The notes under the pieces are model-generated. The model searched no databases. It was not told the origin of the DNA and worked only from the letters and a program-made list of their open reading frames with translations. A program made the position numbers and the translations under genes. From Olsenella porci (GTDB lineage Bacteria; Actinomycetota; Coriobacteriia; Coriobacteriales; Atopobiaceae), in NCBI RefSeq assembly GCF_009695875.1, contig NZ_VUNC01000004.1:168957-232956 (forward strand): a DNA stretch of 64,000 nucleotides. Direction: 5' to 3'. Below are positions 43,413 through 50,655 of this stretch, one piece after another. Every line of letters begins with the position of its first letter. Positions within the stretch are counted from its first letter, which is position 1.

Positions 43413-46412
43413 CTAGCGGCGACGCCTGCGGGCGCGCACGCCGAGCGCGACCGAGCCTGCGCCAAGCCCAGCCAGCGCGACGCACGCGGCTAGGCTGGTG
43501 GGATCGGAGGTCTTGGGCAGGAGGCCAGTGCCCTTGGCCGCCTTGCCACCCGTGGTGGTCTTGGCGGGAGCGTTGCCGTTGTTCTCGTCCTCGGCACCGC
43601 CCTCGTTGTGGTTGGGGTTGCTGTTGATGTTGGGGTTGTCCGTGGTGCCACCGTTGTTGTTGCCGGAGTTCCCATTGTCGGGCTTGCTTGCGGTGGGCAG
43701 GTAGCCTGCCGTGAGGCTGCCGTCGAACCCGTTGGTCGGGATACTCGCGCTGACCGAGGCGGCGTTGATATCAAACGTGTAGTTGCCGTCGTGGCTCACG
43801 TACTCCTGGTCGTAGGGCAGGAGGACGAGCGCAATGCGGTGCCCCTGCGCCACCGTGTAGACGTTGGGCTGCAGGTACAGGGTGTAGCTGTTGTACTTGC
43901 CCTTCTCGAGCTTGATGGAGCCACTGGCGGTCTGGCTCTCGAATCCGCTCTGGGGGTTGGCGAGGTCGACCCAGCCGCGCTCGATAACCTTGGCCTTGGT
44001 GGGAGTGGCGGAGAACTGCTTAACATCGATGATGTCCAGGCCGCACGCCATGAAGTAGTCGTTGGCCTTAACAGTCTGAACGGGCACCTTGCCCCAGCGG
44101 CTGCTGGTGGAGTCGTAGGCACCAAAGTCCTGGTCGGACACGTCGAGCAGCATCGCGGTCACAGGCATGTTGTCGGATTCCGGCGTGGTGGCTGCGCTGC
44201 GGGGAGAGGCGCCGTCCTTCTCGCCCATGACATCCCCAAACGCGGCGTCGAACTTCACGCTCACGGTGCCCTTGATGGTCACGTCCTGGTCGAGCGCCGG
44301 GGTGACGAAGGTGGCGTTGACGGGGCTGGAGGCGTTGGCGACCTTCTCGTGGAACGGACGCCAGGAGTCGGGCGAGGACGCGTCCAGGGTCAGGCCCGCG
44401 CCAGCGTAGTCGGAGCTAAGCGAGATGGTGTCCCTGTCGGCGGAAGTGCCCAGCTTAAGCGCCGTGTTGGTGGAGTAGCTGTCGTACGCGTTCCACACGT
44501 TGGCGTCAAGGTTGCTCTGAGCAAGGACCTCGGACATGTCCTGGGCACCGTTGTCCAGGTCATACAGGTAGTGCGTGAACCAGCGGTTGAGCAGATCGTC
44601 GTAGCTCTGGTCACCGGTCATGACCAGGTAGCTGTTGTTGGAGTTGGGAGTCATGTGCGCACCCTGGTGGAGGAGGAGCTTGGTGTTGACCCCCGCCGCC
44701 TTGAGGCTGCGATACATCATCTCGAAGTGCTTGGTGGTCACGTTCTGGTCGTTGAGGCCGTGAACGACAAGGGCGGGGCACTTGAAGTTGTTGTTGTTGC
44801 CCACCGTGTAGTCGCGGTTTGCCCACACGTCGGAGTAGTCCGACCCGCCACGCAGCGTGTCGTCCTGGAGCTGGTGCAGGTAGTTGCCGTAGCCCTTCTC
44901 GATGGTCTCCCAGTCGTCATGGTCGATGTAGCGGCCGGCGCAGTAGACCGCGAGCGAGCTCAGCTGGTCTCCGGGGAAGTCGGAGGTCCTGGTGCCCTGG
45001 CAGTTGTAGTAGTCGTACCAGCTGGCGATGCCCGATACGGGGACGATGGTCTTGAGGCCCTCGACGCCGGTCTGCGCGAGGCCGAAGTCGGTGGTGCCGC
45101 CATAGGAGCGACCGGTCATGCCCACGTTGCCGTTGGACCAGTCGGCGGAGAGCTGGCAGGTGCCCTCGCGATCGGCGAAGCCCTGCCTATCGCCGTGGAG
45201 CCACTCGATCACGCACTTGAATGCGTCGATCTCGACGTCGGAGCCGCAGGTCTCGAAGCCGTCGGAGCCGCGGGTACCCAGGCCGGCCGCCTCGACGACC
45301 GCATAGCCGCGGCAGAGGTAGTAGTCGTACCAGTCAAGCGTCTCGTAGTCCATGAACGGATCGGTGAGGTTGCCCTTGTCGTCGTAGCCGGACTCGTAGG
45401 GGCTGACGTAGTACCACTCGGAGGACTTTGCCTTGGCGGCAGCCTCCATGGTGGTGGTGGAGCTGCTCGGCACGTGCGCCGCCCCCTTGTTGTGGAGCTT
45501 GGCCATGTCGTAGCCGTCGCCGCCGGGGACCTCGGAGATATCACCGAACGGGGTGCAGCCAGAGATGTAGGGGCGCGCCTCGAAGATGGTGGCCGCCTTG
45601 TAGTCGCCGCGGGCGGCGGCGCGCGGGAGCTGGACCACGGCCTTAACCATGTCCTGCTTGCCGTCGCCGTCCGTGTCGTAGTTGGTCTCGACCCACACGC
45701 TGTAGCGGATAATGTTGGAGTCGGCGTTGGAGTACTTGTCCTCCTCCACCGCGCCAGTGGTGAAGGGGAAGATGGGCTGCGCCATGCCGTTGAGGAAGAG
45801 GGGCTTCTTCACCTGAGCGTGGGCGGCGGCCTTGAACGTGTTGACCGTCTCCCTCATCTTGAGGAACTGTTTGCCCGTGCATGGGGCGGAGAGGTCCGTG
45901 CCGTAGTCCACGATGCCCATGTTAATGGCAAGGCCGCGGTTGTCCTCGGGCTTGTATCCGGTGAGGTCCTCGCCAAGGTTCACGCTGCCGATTACGGCGT
46001 CGATTGCGGTTCCCAGAGTCGCCTGCTGCTGGTCGTCACCCTCCGCGGGCTGCTGGCCAAGGGCGGACTTGAGCTGCGCGACGGTAATGGGGTCGTCGGT
46101 CGCGGCGATGTCTGAGGTGGGCGCGGGGACCTCCGCCTCGGGCTCGCTGGCGTCGGCGGCAGGCTGGCTGCCGGCGGAATCGGCCTGGGGCTGAGAGGCG
46201 TCGTTGCTCTCCCCCGCCGCCTTGGACTCTGGGGCTGCCGAGCTGTCGTTAGCCTGCTCCCCCTGGGTGGCCTCGTCCTGCTGGCCCGCCTGCTCCGCCA
46301 GGACGGCCTGCGTCTCCGCGATTGCCCGGACGGGCATTCCCGCGAAGCCAAGGCTCAGGCTCAGCGCGACGCTGAGCAAGAGACGCAGCCTCTCGGCATA
46401 CTTCTTGCGCAT
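43413..46412 (-). CDS. Cell-wall-anchored X-Pro dipeptidyl-peptidase-like enzyme (S15/CocE family)
   Basis: The 999-residue protein has an N-terminal signal peptide (ALSLSLGFAGMPVRAIAETQ), then a disordered Glu/Gln/Ala-rich stretch to about residue 120. The S15 catalytic domain has the nucleophile in GMTGRSYGG (Ser436) and VHGLNDQNV in the Asp region; a C-terminal jelly-roll domain follows. A linker rich in Asn and Gly leads to the sorting signal LPKTS (965-969), a helix and RARRRRR. It likely removes X-Pro dipeptides from proline-rich host proteins outside the cell. The fifth signal residue is Ser rather than Gly. ATG at 46412. Confidence 0.9.
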   Translation of the reverse strand: MRKKYAERLRLLLSVALSLSLGFAGMPVRAIAETQAVLAEQAGQQDEATQGEQANDSSAAPESKAAGESNDASQPQADSAGSQPAADASEPEAEVPAPTSDIAATDDPITVAQLKSALGQQPAEGDDQQQATLGTAIDAVIGSVNLGEDLTGYKPEDNRGLAINMGIVDYGTDLSAPCTGKQFLKMRETVNTFKAAAHAQVKKPLFLNGMAQPIFPFTTGAVEEDKYSNADSNIIRYSVWVETNYDTDGDGKQDMVKAVVQLPRAAARGDYKAATIFEARPYISGCTPFGDISEVPGGDGYDMAKLHNKGAAHVPSSSTTTMEAAAKAKSSEWYYVSPYESGYDDKGNLTDPFMDYETLDWYDYYLCRGYAVVEAAGLGTRGSDGFETCGSDVEIDAFKCVIEWLHGDRQGFADREGTCQLSADWSNGNVGMTGRSYGGTTDFGLAQTGVEGLKTIVPVSGIASWYDYYNCQGTRTSDFPGDQLSSLAVYCAGRYIDHDDWETIEKGYGNYLHQLQDDTLRGGSDYSDVWANRDYTVGNNNNFKCPALVVHGLNDQNVTTKHFEMMYRSLKAAGVNTKLLLHQGAHMTPNSNNSYLVMTGDQSYDDLLNRWFTHYLYDLDNGAQDMSEVLAQSNLDANVWNAYDSYSTNTALKLGTSADRDTISLSSDYAGAGLTLDASSPDSWRPFHEKVANASSPVNATFVTPALDQDVTIKGTVSVKFDAAFGDVMGEKDGASPRSAATTPESDNMPVTAMLLDVSDQDFGAYDSTSSRWGKVPVQTVKANDYFMACGLDIIDVKQFSATPTKAKVIERGWVDLANPQSGFESQTASGSIKLEKGKYNSYTLYLQPNVYTVAQGHRIALVLLPYDQEYVSHDGNYTFDINAASVSASIPTNGFDGSLTAGYLPTASKPDNGNSGNNNGGTTDNPNINSNPNHNEGGAEDENNGNAPAKTTTGGKAAKGTGLLPKTSDPTSLAACVALAGLGAGSVALGVRARRRRR

Positions 46413-47165
46413 TCTCTCCTCCTAAAACGTTGACGAAATAGTACGGAAACACACAGGTCTGAGTCTAACAAAGGAGTGAGTTTTACCATTTCATAGCCTG
46501 TTTACATTCGCTGAGCGGAGATTCTTCTGAGGTTGTTATGCTGTAATCTGTATGCAACCTTATGATTGTTTCAGGCATTTTCCAGACATTTATGCATTTG
46601 GATGTCTAGCTGTTCCTCCGCGTCGTTTCTGGCGAGCGGCTTGCCACTCAAGGAGCCACGAGACCACGCGCGCGGCCCAACGCGTATCCGACGGCCACCT
46701 AATGCACCCCATCAGGGATAGCCCCGTTTTGTGCTGCCAAAAACAATTCGAGGACACGGCACCAGCCACCGGCGCCCCTCTCTCAGACGCAAAGACATCT
46801 GCGGCTTTGGCCGGGAAACTATTGCAGGCCGAACGCCCACTTAAACAAATGTAGGGAGATGGTCGATTCCAAAGTCGATCCGCCCTCTGGCCTAACACGC
46901 AACGTACGATTTCGTTGGTGATGGGGCGGAGCGACCCTTCCCCCGCTTCGTCCCTCGCCGCTTCCCCGCGTCGCCGTGGCAAGTCTCACTTGATTCCGAA
47001 CTTCGTAAGGATTGCCACGCTCGGTCGTGTCCTCAACCGCTGCAAATCTCATCGGCCCCGATCCCAGCAGAGCCCCCGGTGGGGTGATGCGCCCAGGAGG
47101 TACTTCGGCGCGCCCGGACATTCGGGCTGGAGAGCCCCCTCCCGCCAAGGAGTCTCGTAAGGATT
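46413..47165. other. Divergent intergenic region between the X-Pro peptidase and DUF438 genes
   Basis: The AT-rich part at 46440-46600 should hold the X-Pro peptidase promoter. It contains GTTATGCTGTAATCTG (46535-46550), nearly repeated upstream of the C69 dipeptidase. Further right, TCGTAAGGATTG occurs at 47003-47014 and again at 47155-47166. An imperfect dyad with TGGCAA/TTGCCA arms spans about 46976-47017. A 100-codon frame at 46552-46854 has no ribosome site or protein-like features. Confidence 0.45.
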
Positions 47166-47200
47166 GGCGCGTTTAGGAAGGGTCTAAACGCGCCTAATTT
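47166..47200. terminator. Hairpin with T-rich tail upstream of the DUF438 gene
   Basis: The stem GGCGCGTTTAG/CTAAACGCGCC is followed by TAATTTT on the plus strand. There is no plus-strand gene before it, so it may be an attenuator or end a short RNA rather than a gene terminator. Confidence 0.5.
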
Positions 47201-47216
47201 TACTGGATGCCAGTTT

Positions 47217-47232
47217 TGTTGTAATCACAACA
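47217..47232. promoter_or_regulatory. Operator-like dyad upstream of the DUF438 gene
   Basis: The interrupted palindrome TTGTTGT-AAT-CACAACAG lies about 150 bases before the DUF438 start. Symmetric TGTTGT/ACAACA halves suggest a dimeric regulator site; the protein is unknown. Confidence 0.35.
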
Positions 47233-47382
47233 GTTTGCCACGGCTAATCTCACTAGGATTCTTGCCAAACAGGGGGCGCATGCAAGACAAGGCCACCACG
47301 CCTGGACCCGTTTTGCCCAAACGCGCCCCAACCGCGAACAACGCGGGCGCGCAGCCCGTCACGACAGAACAGGGAGGCTCAC

Positions 47383-49098
47383 ATGCCGCAAGAACTCGAC
47401 CTCAGCAGGAGCGTCCACGACCTCGCCAGCCAGAACCCCGGCTTCACGCAGGTGATGGCCAGCATCGGCTTCACCGACATCACCAAGCCCGCCGCGCTCG
47501 AGACCGTCGGGCGGGTCATGACCGTGCCCAGGGGCTGCGCCATCAAGGGCATTAGCCTGGACGACGCCGTGAGGGCGTTCGAGGACGCCGGCTTCACGGT
47601 GGTGAACGCGGGCGAACGTGGCGGCGAGGCGTCAGGCGCCACCCCTTCCACCACAGGCGAGAAGCCCGCGGGCACCTCCGCAGAATCCGCCTCCGCTGGC
47701 AGCGCGGCAGACCCGGCTGCGGCCCAGGACGACGCGGCGCCAACGGAATCGGCATCAGCAGCTCCTGCGCCCACGTCCCTCTCCCCCAGTCCCTCGGACG
47801 CCGCGTCCCACAACGCTCCTGCCACGGGCGAGAAGGTCGAGGGCCTGGACGAGGCCGGTCGCGCCAAGCTGCTGGAGAGCTATGTGGCCAGGCTCTCGGC
47901 AGGCGAGCGGCTGGAGTCGGTTCGCGCTGACTTTGTGGCAAACTTCGCGGACGTCGACGCGGGAGAGATCGCACGCGCGGAGCAGTCGCTGATCGAGGGC
48001 GGCGCCAGGATCGACGACGTGCAGCGCCTGTGCGACGTCCACTCCGCCCTGTTCCACGGCTCCACGCGCGAGGAGCGCATCGCCAACGCCGAGGAGGCGG
48101 TGATGGGGTCGCTCGCCAGCGGATCGGGCGCGGACGACTTCAAGACCAAGGTCCTCTCCGCCATCCCCGGCCACCCCGTCCACGTGCTTGCGGCGGAGAA
48201 CGAGGCAATCGCAAGCCAGTCGACACGCACCCGCAAGGCACTTGGGACCGATGCCGCCACAGACGAGCTGCGCACGCTGTCGGCCCTAGGAATCCACTAC
48301 GCCAAGAAGGGCGACCTAATCTACCCCATCCTAAAGCTGCGCCACGGCTACTCCGGCCCCTCCGACGTCATGTGGGGCGTGGACGACGAGATCCGCGCGG
48401 AGCTGGGCTCGCTGCTTGCCGCCAGCGAGCGCGACGCAAGCTGGCTCGAGCGCGCGAACGCCCTGCTCACACGCATTGACGAGATGACCTACAAGGAGGC
48501 GAACATCCTGCTCCCGCTGTGCGCCCAGAACCTCACGGACGACGAGTGGCTGCAGATGTACGTCGACATGAGGGGGTACGACCTGTGCCTGATCAAGGAC
48601 GCGGGAACCTGGCAGACGGGTGAGAGGTACCTGACGCAGTGGTCCAAGGCGGCCGAGGGTGGCATGGGCGTCTCGCCTGCCAGCGACTCCGACGGCGTTG
48701 CGACGCCCGGCGAGGTCCGCCTGGCATCGGGAAGCCTGACCGTGGCGCAGCTGGACGCGATGCTCAACACGCTGCCGCTCGAGGTCACGTTTGTGGACGG
48801 CGACGACATCAACCGCTACTGGAACGACGACGGAGAGAAGAAGCTCTTCAAGCGTCCGCCCTCGGCGCTGGGCCGCGAGGTCTGGTCGTGCCACCCGCCC
48901 AAGATTCAGCCAATGGTGCGCTCGGTGATCCAGACGCTCCGGAGCGGGAGCCAGGACTCGGTTGACGTGTGGATGCAGAAGGAGGGCGAGCCCGTGCTGG
49001 TGCGGTACATGGCCGTGCGCGACCGCTCGGGCGCCTACCTTGGGACCCTGGAAGTGGTCCAGCGCATGGGCTTTGCGAGGGACCACTTTGGGGCATAG
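47383..49098 (+). CDS. DUF1858 - DUF438 (hemerythrin-like) - PAS protein
   Basis: In the 571-residue protein, residues 1-75 form a DUF1858 domain (VHDLASQNPGFTQVMASIGF). A low-complexity Ala/Ser/Pro linker runs to about 145. A DUF438/hemerythrin-like helical bundle follows (His-rich helices such as HSALFHGSTREERIANAEEA and YKEANILLPLCAQN). The C-terminus is a PAS domain (LDAMLNTLPLEVTFVDGDDI). Members may bind iron and act as redox or NO/O2 sensors; catalytic output is not evident. AACAGGGAGG precedes the ATG at 47383. Followed by the glycosylase-family gene at 40 bases. Confidence 0.9.
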   Translation: MPQELDLSRSVHDLASQNPGFTQVMASIGFTDITKPAALETVGRVMTVPRGCAIKGISLDDAVRAFEDAGFTVVNAGERGGEASGATPSTTGEKPAGTSAESASAGSAADPAAAQDDAAPTESASAAPAPTSLSPSPSDAASHNAPATGEKVEGLDEAGRAKLLESYVARLSAGERLESVRADFVANFADVDAGEIARAEQSLIEGGARIDDVQRLCDVHSALFHGSTREERIANAEEAVMGSLASGSGADDFKTKVLSAIPGHPVHVLAAENEAIASQSTRTRKALGTDAATDELRTLSALGIHYAKKGDLIYPILKLRHGYSGPSDVMWGVDDEIRAELGSLLAASERDASWLERANALLTRIDEMTYKEANILLPLCAQNLTDDEWLQMYVDMRGYDLCLIKDAGTWQTGERYLTQWSKAAEGGMGVSPASDSDGVATPGEVRLASGSLTVAQLDAMLNTLPLEVTFVDGDDINRYWNDDGEKKLFKRPPSALGREVWSCHPPKIQPMVRSVIQTLRSGSQDSVDVWMQKEGEPVLVRYMAVRDRSGAYLGTLEVVQRMGFARDHFGA

Positions 49099-49138
49099 CC
49101 GCCTACGATAACGTGCGGCAAGCCAAGCGAGAGAAGAG

Positions 49139-49753
49139 ATGGCAATGGATGAGCAGGAGGCCCCCGACCTGGGGCAGGAGTTTGCGGACGTGTTCCAGGC
49201 GATCCGCAACGACGAGCAGAACCGCGACTACACGGAGCGGGGCATTGACCCGTTGTTCACGGCGGGGTCGCACGCGCGCATCGTGATCGTGGGGCAGGCG
49301 CCGGGGCGCATCGCCCAGGACACGCGCATCCCCTGGAACGACAAGAGCGGCGACCGGCTGCGCGACTGGCTGGGCATCGACCGCAAGACCTTCTACGACC
49401 CGCAGCGCGTCTCCATCATGCCCATGGACTTCTACTTCCCCGGTGCGGGGAAGTCGGGAGACCTTCCGCCGCGGAAGGGGTTTGCCGAGAAGTGGCATCC
49501 CGTCCTTCTCGCCCGCATGCCCGAGGTGCGCCTGACCGTGCTGGTGGGCAACTACGCCACACGCAGGTACCTGCACCTGAGCAGCAAGGATCGCCTCACC
49601 GACGTGGTCCACGGCTACAGGGCCTACCTGCCCGAGTACTTCCCGCTCGTACACCCGTCGCCGCGCAACCAGATCTGGCTGCGCAAGAACCCCTGGTTTG
49701 AGGAGGACGTGCTCCCCGACCTGCGGAGCCGCGTCACCGAAGCGCTGCGGTAG
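49139..49753 (+). CDS. Uracil-DNA glycosylase family protein (YqgX-like)
   Basis: The 204-residue protein has the UDG superfamily motifs: IVIVGQAPGRIAQDTRIPWN near residue 47 as motif A and VHPSPRNQIWLRKNPWF as the C-terminal loop. TVLVGNYATRRYL is the conserved middle strand. The subfamily with an extended GQAPG loop is of uncertain enzymatic activity. The ATG at 49139 is preceded by GAGAGAAGAG; a second ATG two codons later is possible. It is only 40 bases downstream of the DUF438 gene and likely co-transcribed. Confidence 0.88.
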   Translation: MAMDEQEAPDLGQEFADVFQAIRNDEQNRDYTERGIDPLFTAGSHARIVIVGQAPGRIAQDTRIPWNDKSGDRLRDWLGIDRKTFYDPQRVSIMPMDFYFPGAGKSGDLPPRKGFAEKWHPVLLARMPEVRLTVLVGNYATRRYLHLSSKDRLTDVVHGYRAYLPEYFPLVHPSPRNQIWLRKNPWFEEDVLPDLRSRVTEALR

Positions 49754-49974
49754 GGATGCCTCACGCGCGTTCGCATTGCCGCGTATGCTTGAGCTCTCGC
49801 AGCCACGGCAGCCCCACGCATCTTAAGGAGAGCTCGCCACGCACGAACAGGTCCTCGCCCTCCCCTGCGGTCATACCACCTGCTACCTGGTAGTCGGTGT
49901 GACGGATACCCTCCTGGAAAGCCATCAGGAAACAAGCCCAAACAAGCAGCGCATTCCAAACCTCGAAGGGTTGG
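49754..49974. other. Intergenic stretch after the glycosylase-family gene
   Basis: No gene is recognised. The open frame translated from 49842 includes LALPCGHTTCYLVVG, faintly like the start of metallo-beta-lactamase-fold proteins. It has no ATG/GTG/TTG start at a proper distance from the AAGGAGAG at 49824, so it is at most a decayed fragment. Confidence 0.3.
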
Positions 49975-50097
49975 ATTATGGGTCCGCCCGTCGGGTATGG
50001 TGTAGGTACACCAGCGATGCCCGTCCTCTGTTAAGGCTGATGTGGGCGGCGCAGGCGCATCGATTCGAAAAGCCCGGTTGCACCCCGGGCTTTTCTC
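49975..50097 (+). ncRNA. Candidate small structured RNA with terminator
   Basis: An unannotated stretch can fold into nested stems: CGGGTAT with ATGCCCG around GGTGT-AGGT-ACACC, and GTCCGCCC with GGGCGGC outside. It ends in the strong terminator hairpin GAAAAGCCCGG/CCGGGCTTTTC (50067-50095). It matches no RNA family I know (not tmRNA, SRP, RNase P or tRNA). A candidate, supported only by folding and terminator. Confidence 0.35.
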
Positions 50098-50655
50098 ATC
50101 TTCCTACGCTATCCGTTGCTGTGCTTATTCCTCCGCACGCACGCCGCTACAGACATGCCCATCACCGTGCAGCCAACGGAGACAAGCCCGGCGAATCTAC
50201 CCGCAAGGCAACAGGCAAGAGGCCCGAGACTGCCGACGAAACGCGTCAAAGGGATGGTGCCGCACTTCTCATCTTAATGTAAAGTTTTACTCACTTTATT
50301 GCATATAGTGGTAATGGCTAGATTGGTTGACAATCGCACCTGACCATGTGACAAGCTCAAACTGAAACTAATCTATATGCAGAACTAAAGGTTTTCTAAT
50401 CGTTGTTTCAGAGTGGGGGGGGCATCGTCAAACAATCCGTCTTAACGGGCTATTCTTGCGGACGTAACAGCAATTTACAGGCGAGATGAGCAACTTTTTC
50501 CGCCAACGGTAGTTATGCTGTTACCTGCAGGTATTCTGCATTAACTTTAAGTTAACCAGGATTAAACCCATTGAACCCAAAATATCCCAATCGCAGAATA
50601 TGCATGTGTTGTTTTGTCCATATTATCCGTTTAAAGGGAGGAGACTGAAAGGGCT
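50098..50655. promoter_or_regulatory. AT-rich upstream region of the C69 dipeptidase gene
   Basis: The stretch 50280-50650 is strongly AT-rich compared with flanking genes and should contain the dipeptidase promoter. It holds GTTATGCTGTTACCTG (50512-50527), a two-mismatch copy of a motif upstream of the X-Pro peptidase, and a GTTAA/TTAAC dyad near 50541-50560. The long AT-rich leader resembles that of the pilus operon and suggests specific regulation. Confidence 0.45.

Noticed and set aside
46552..46854. A 100-codon plus-strand ORF
   Set aside because: Atypical composition, no ribosome site, and it lies in the promoter region of the divergent peptidase gene.
49824..50282. A gene with a metallo-beta-lactamase-like start (LALPCGHTTCYLVVG)
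   Set aside because: No valid start codon at a proper distance from the AAGGAGAG, no continuing homology, and the frame runs through a terminator hairpin.
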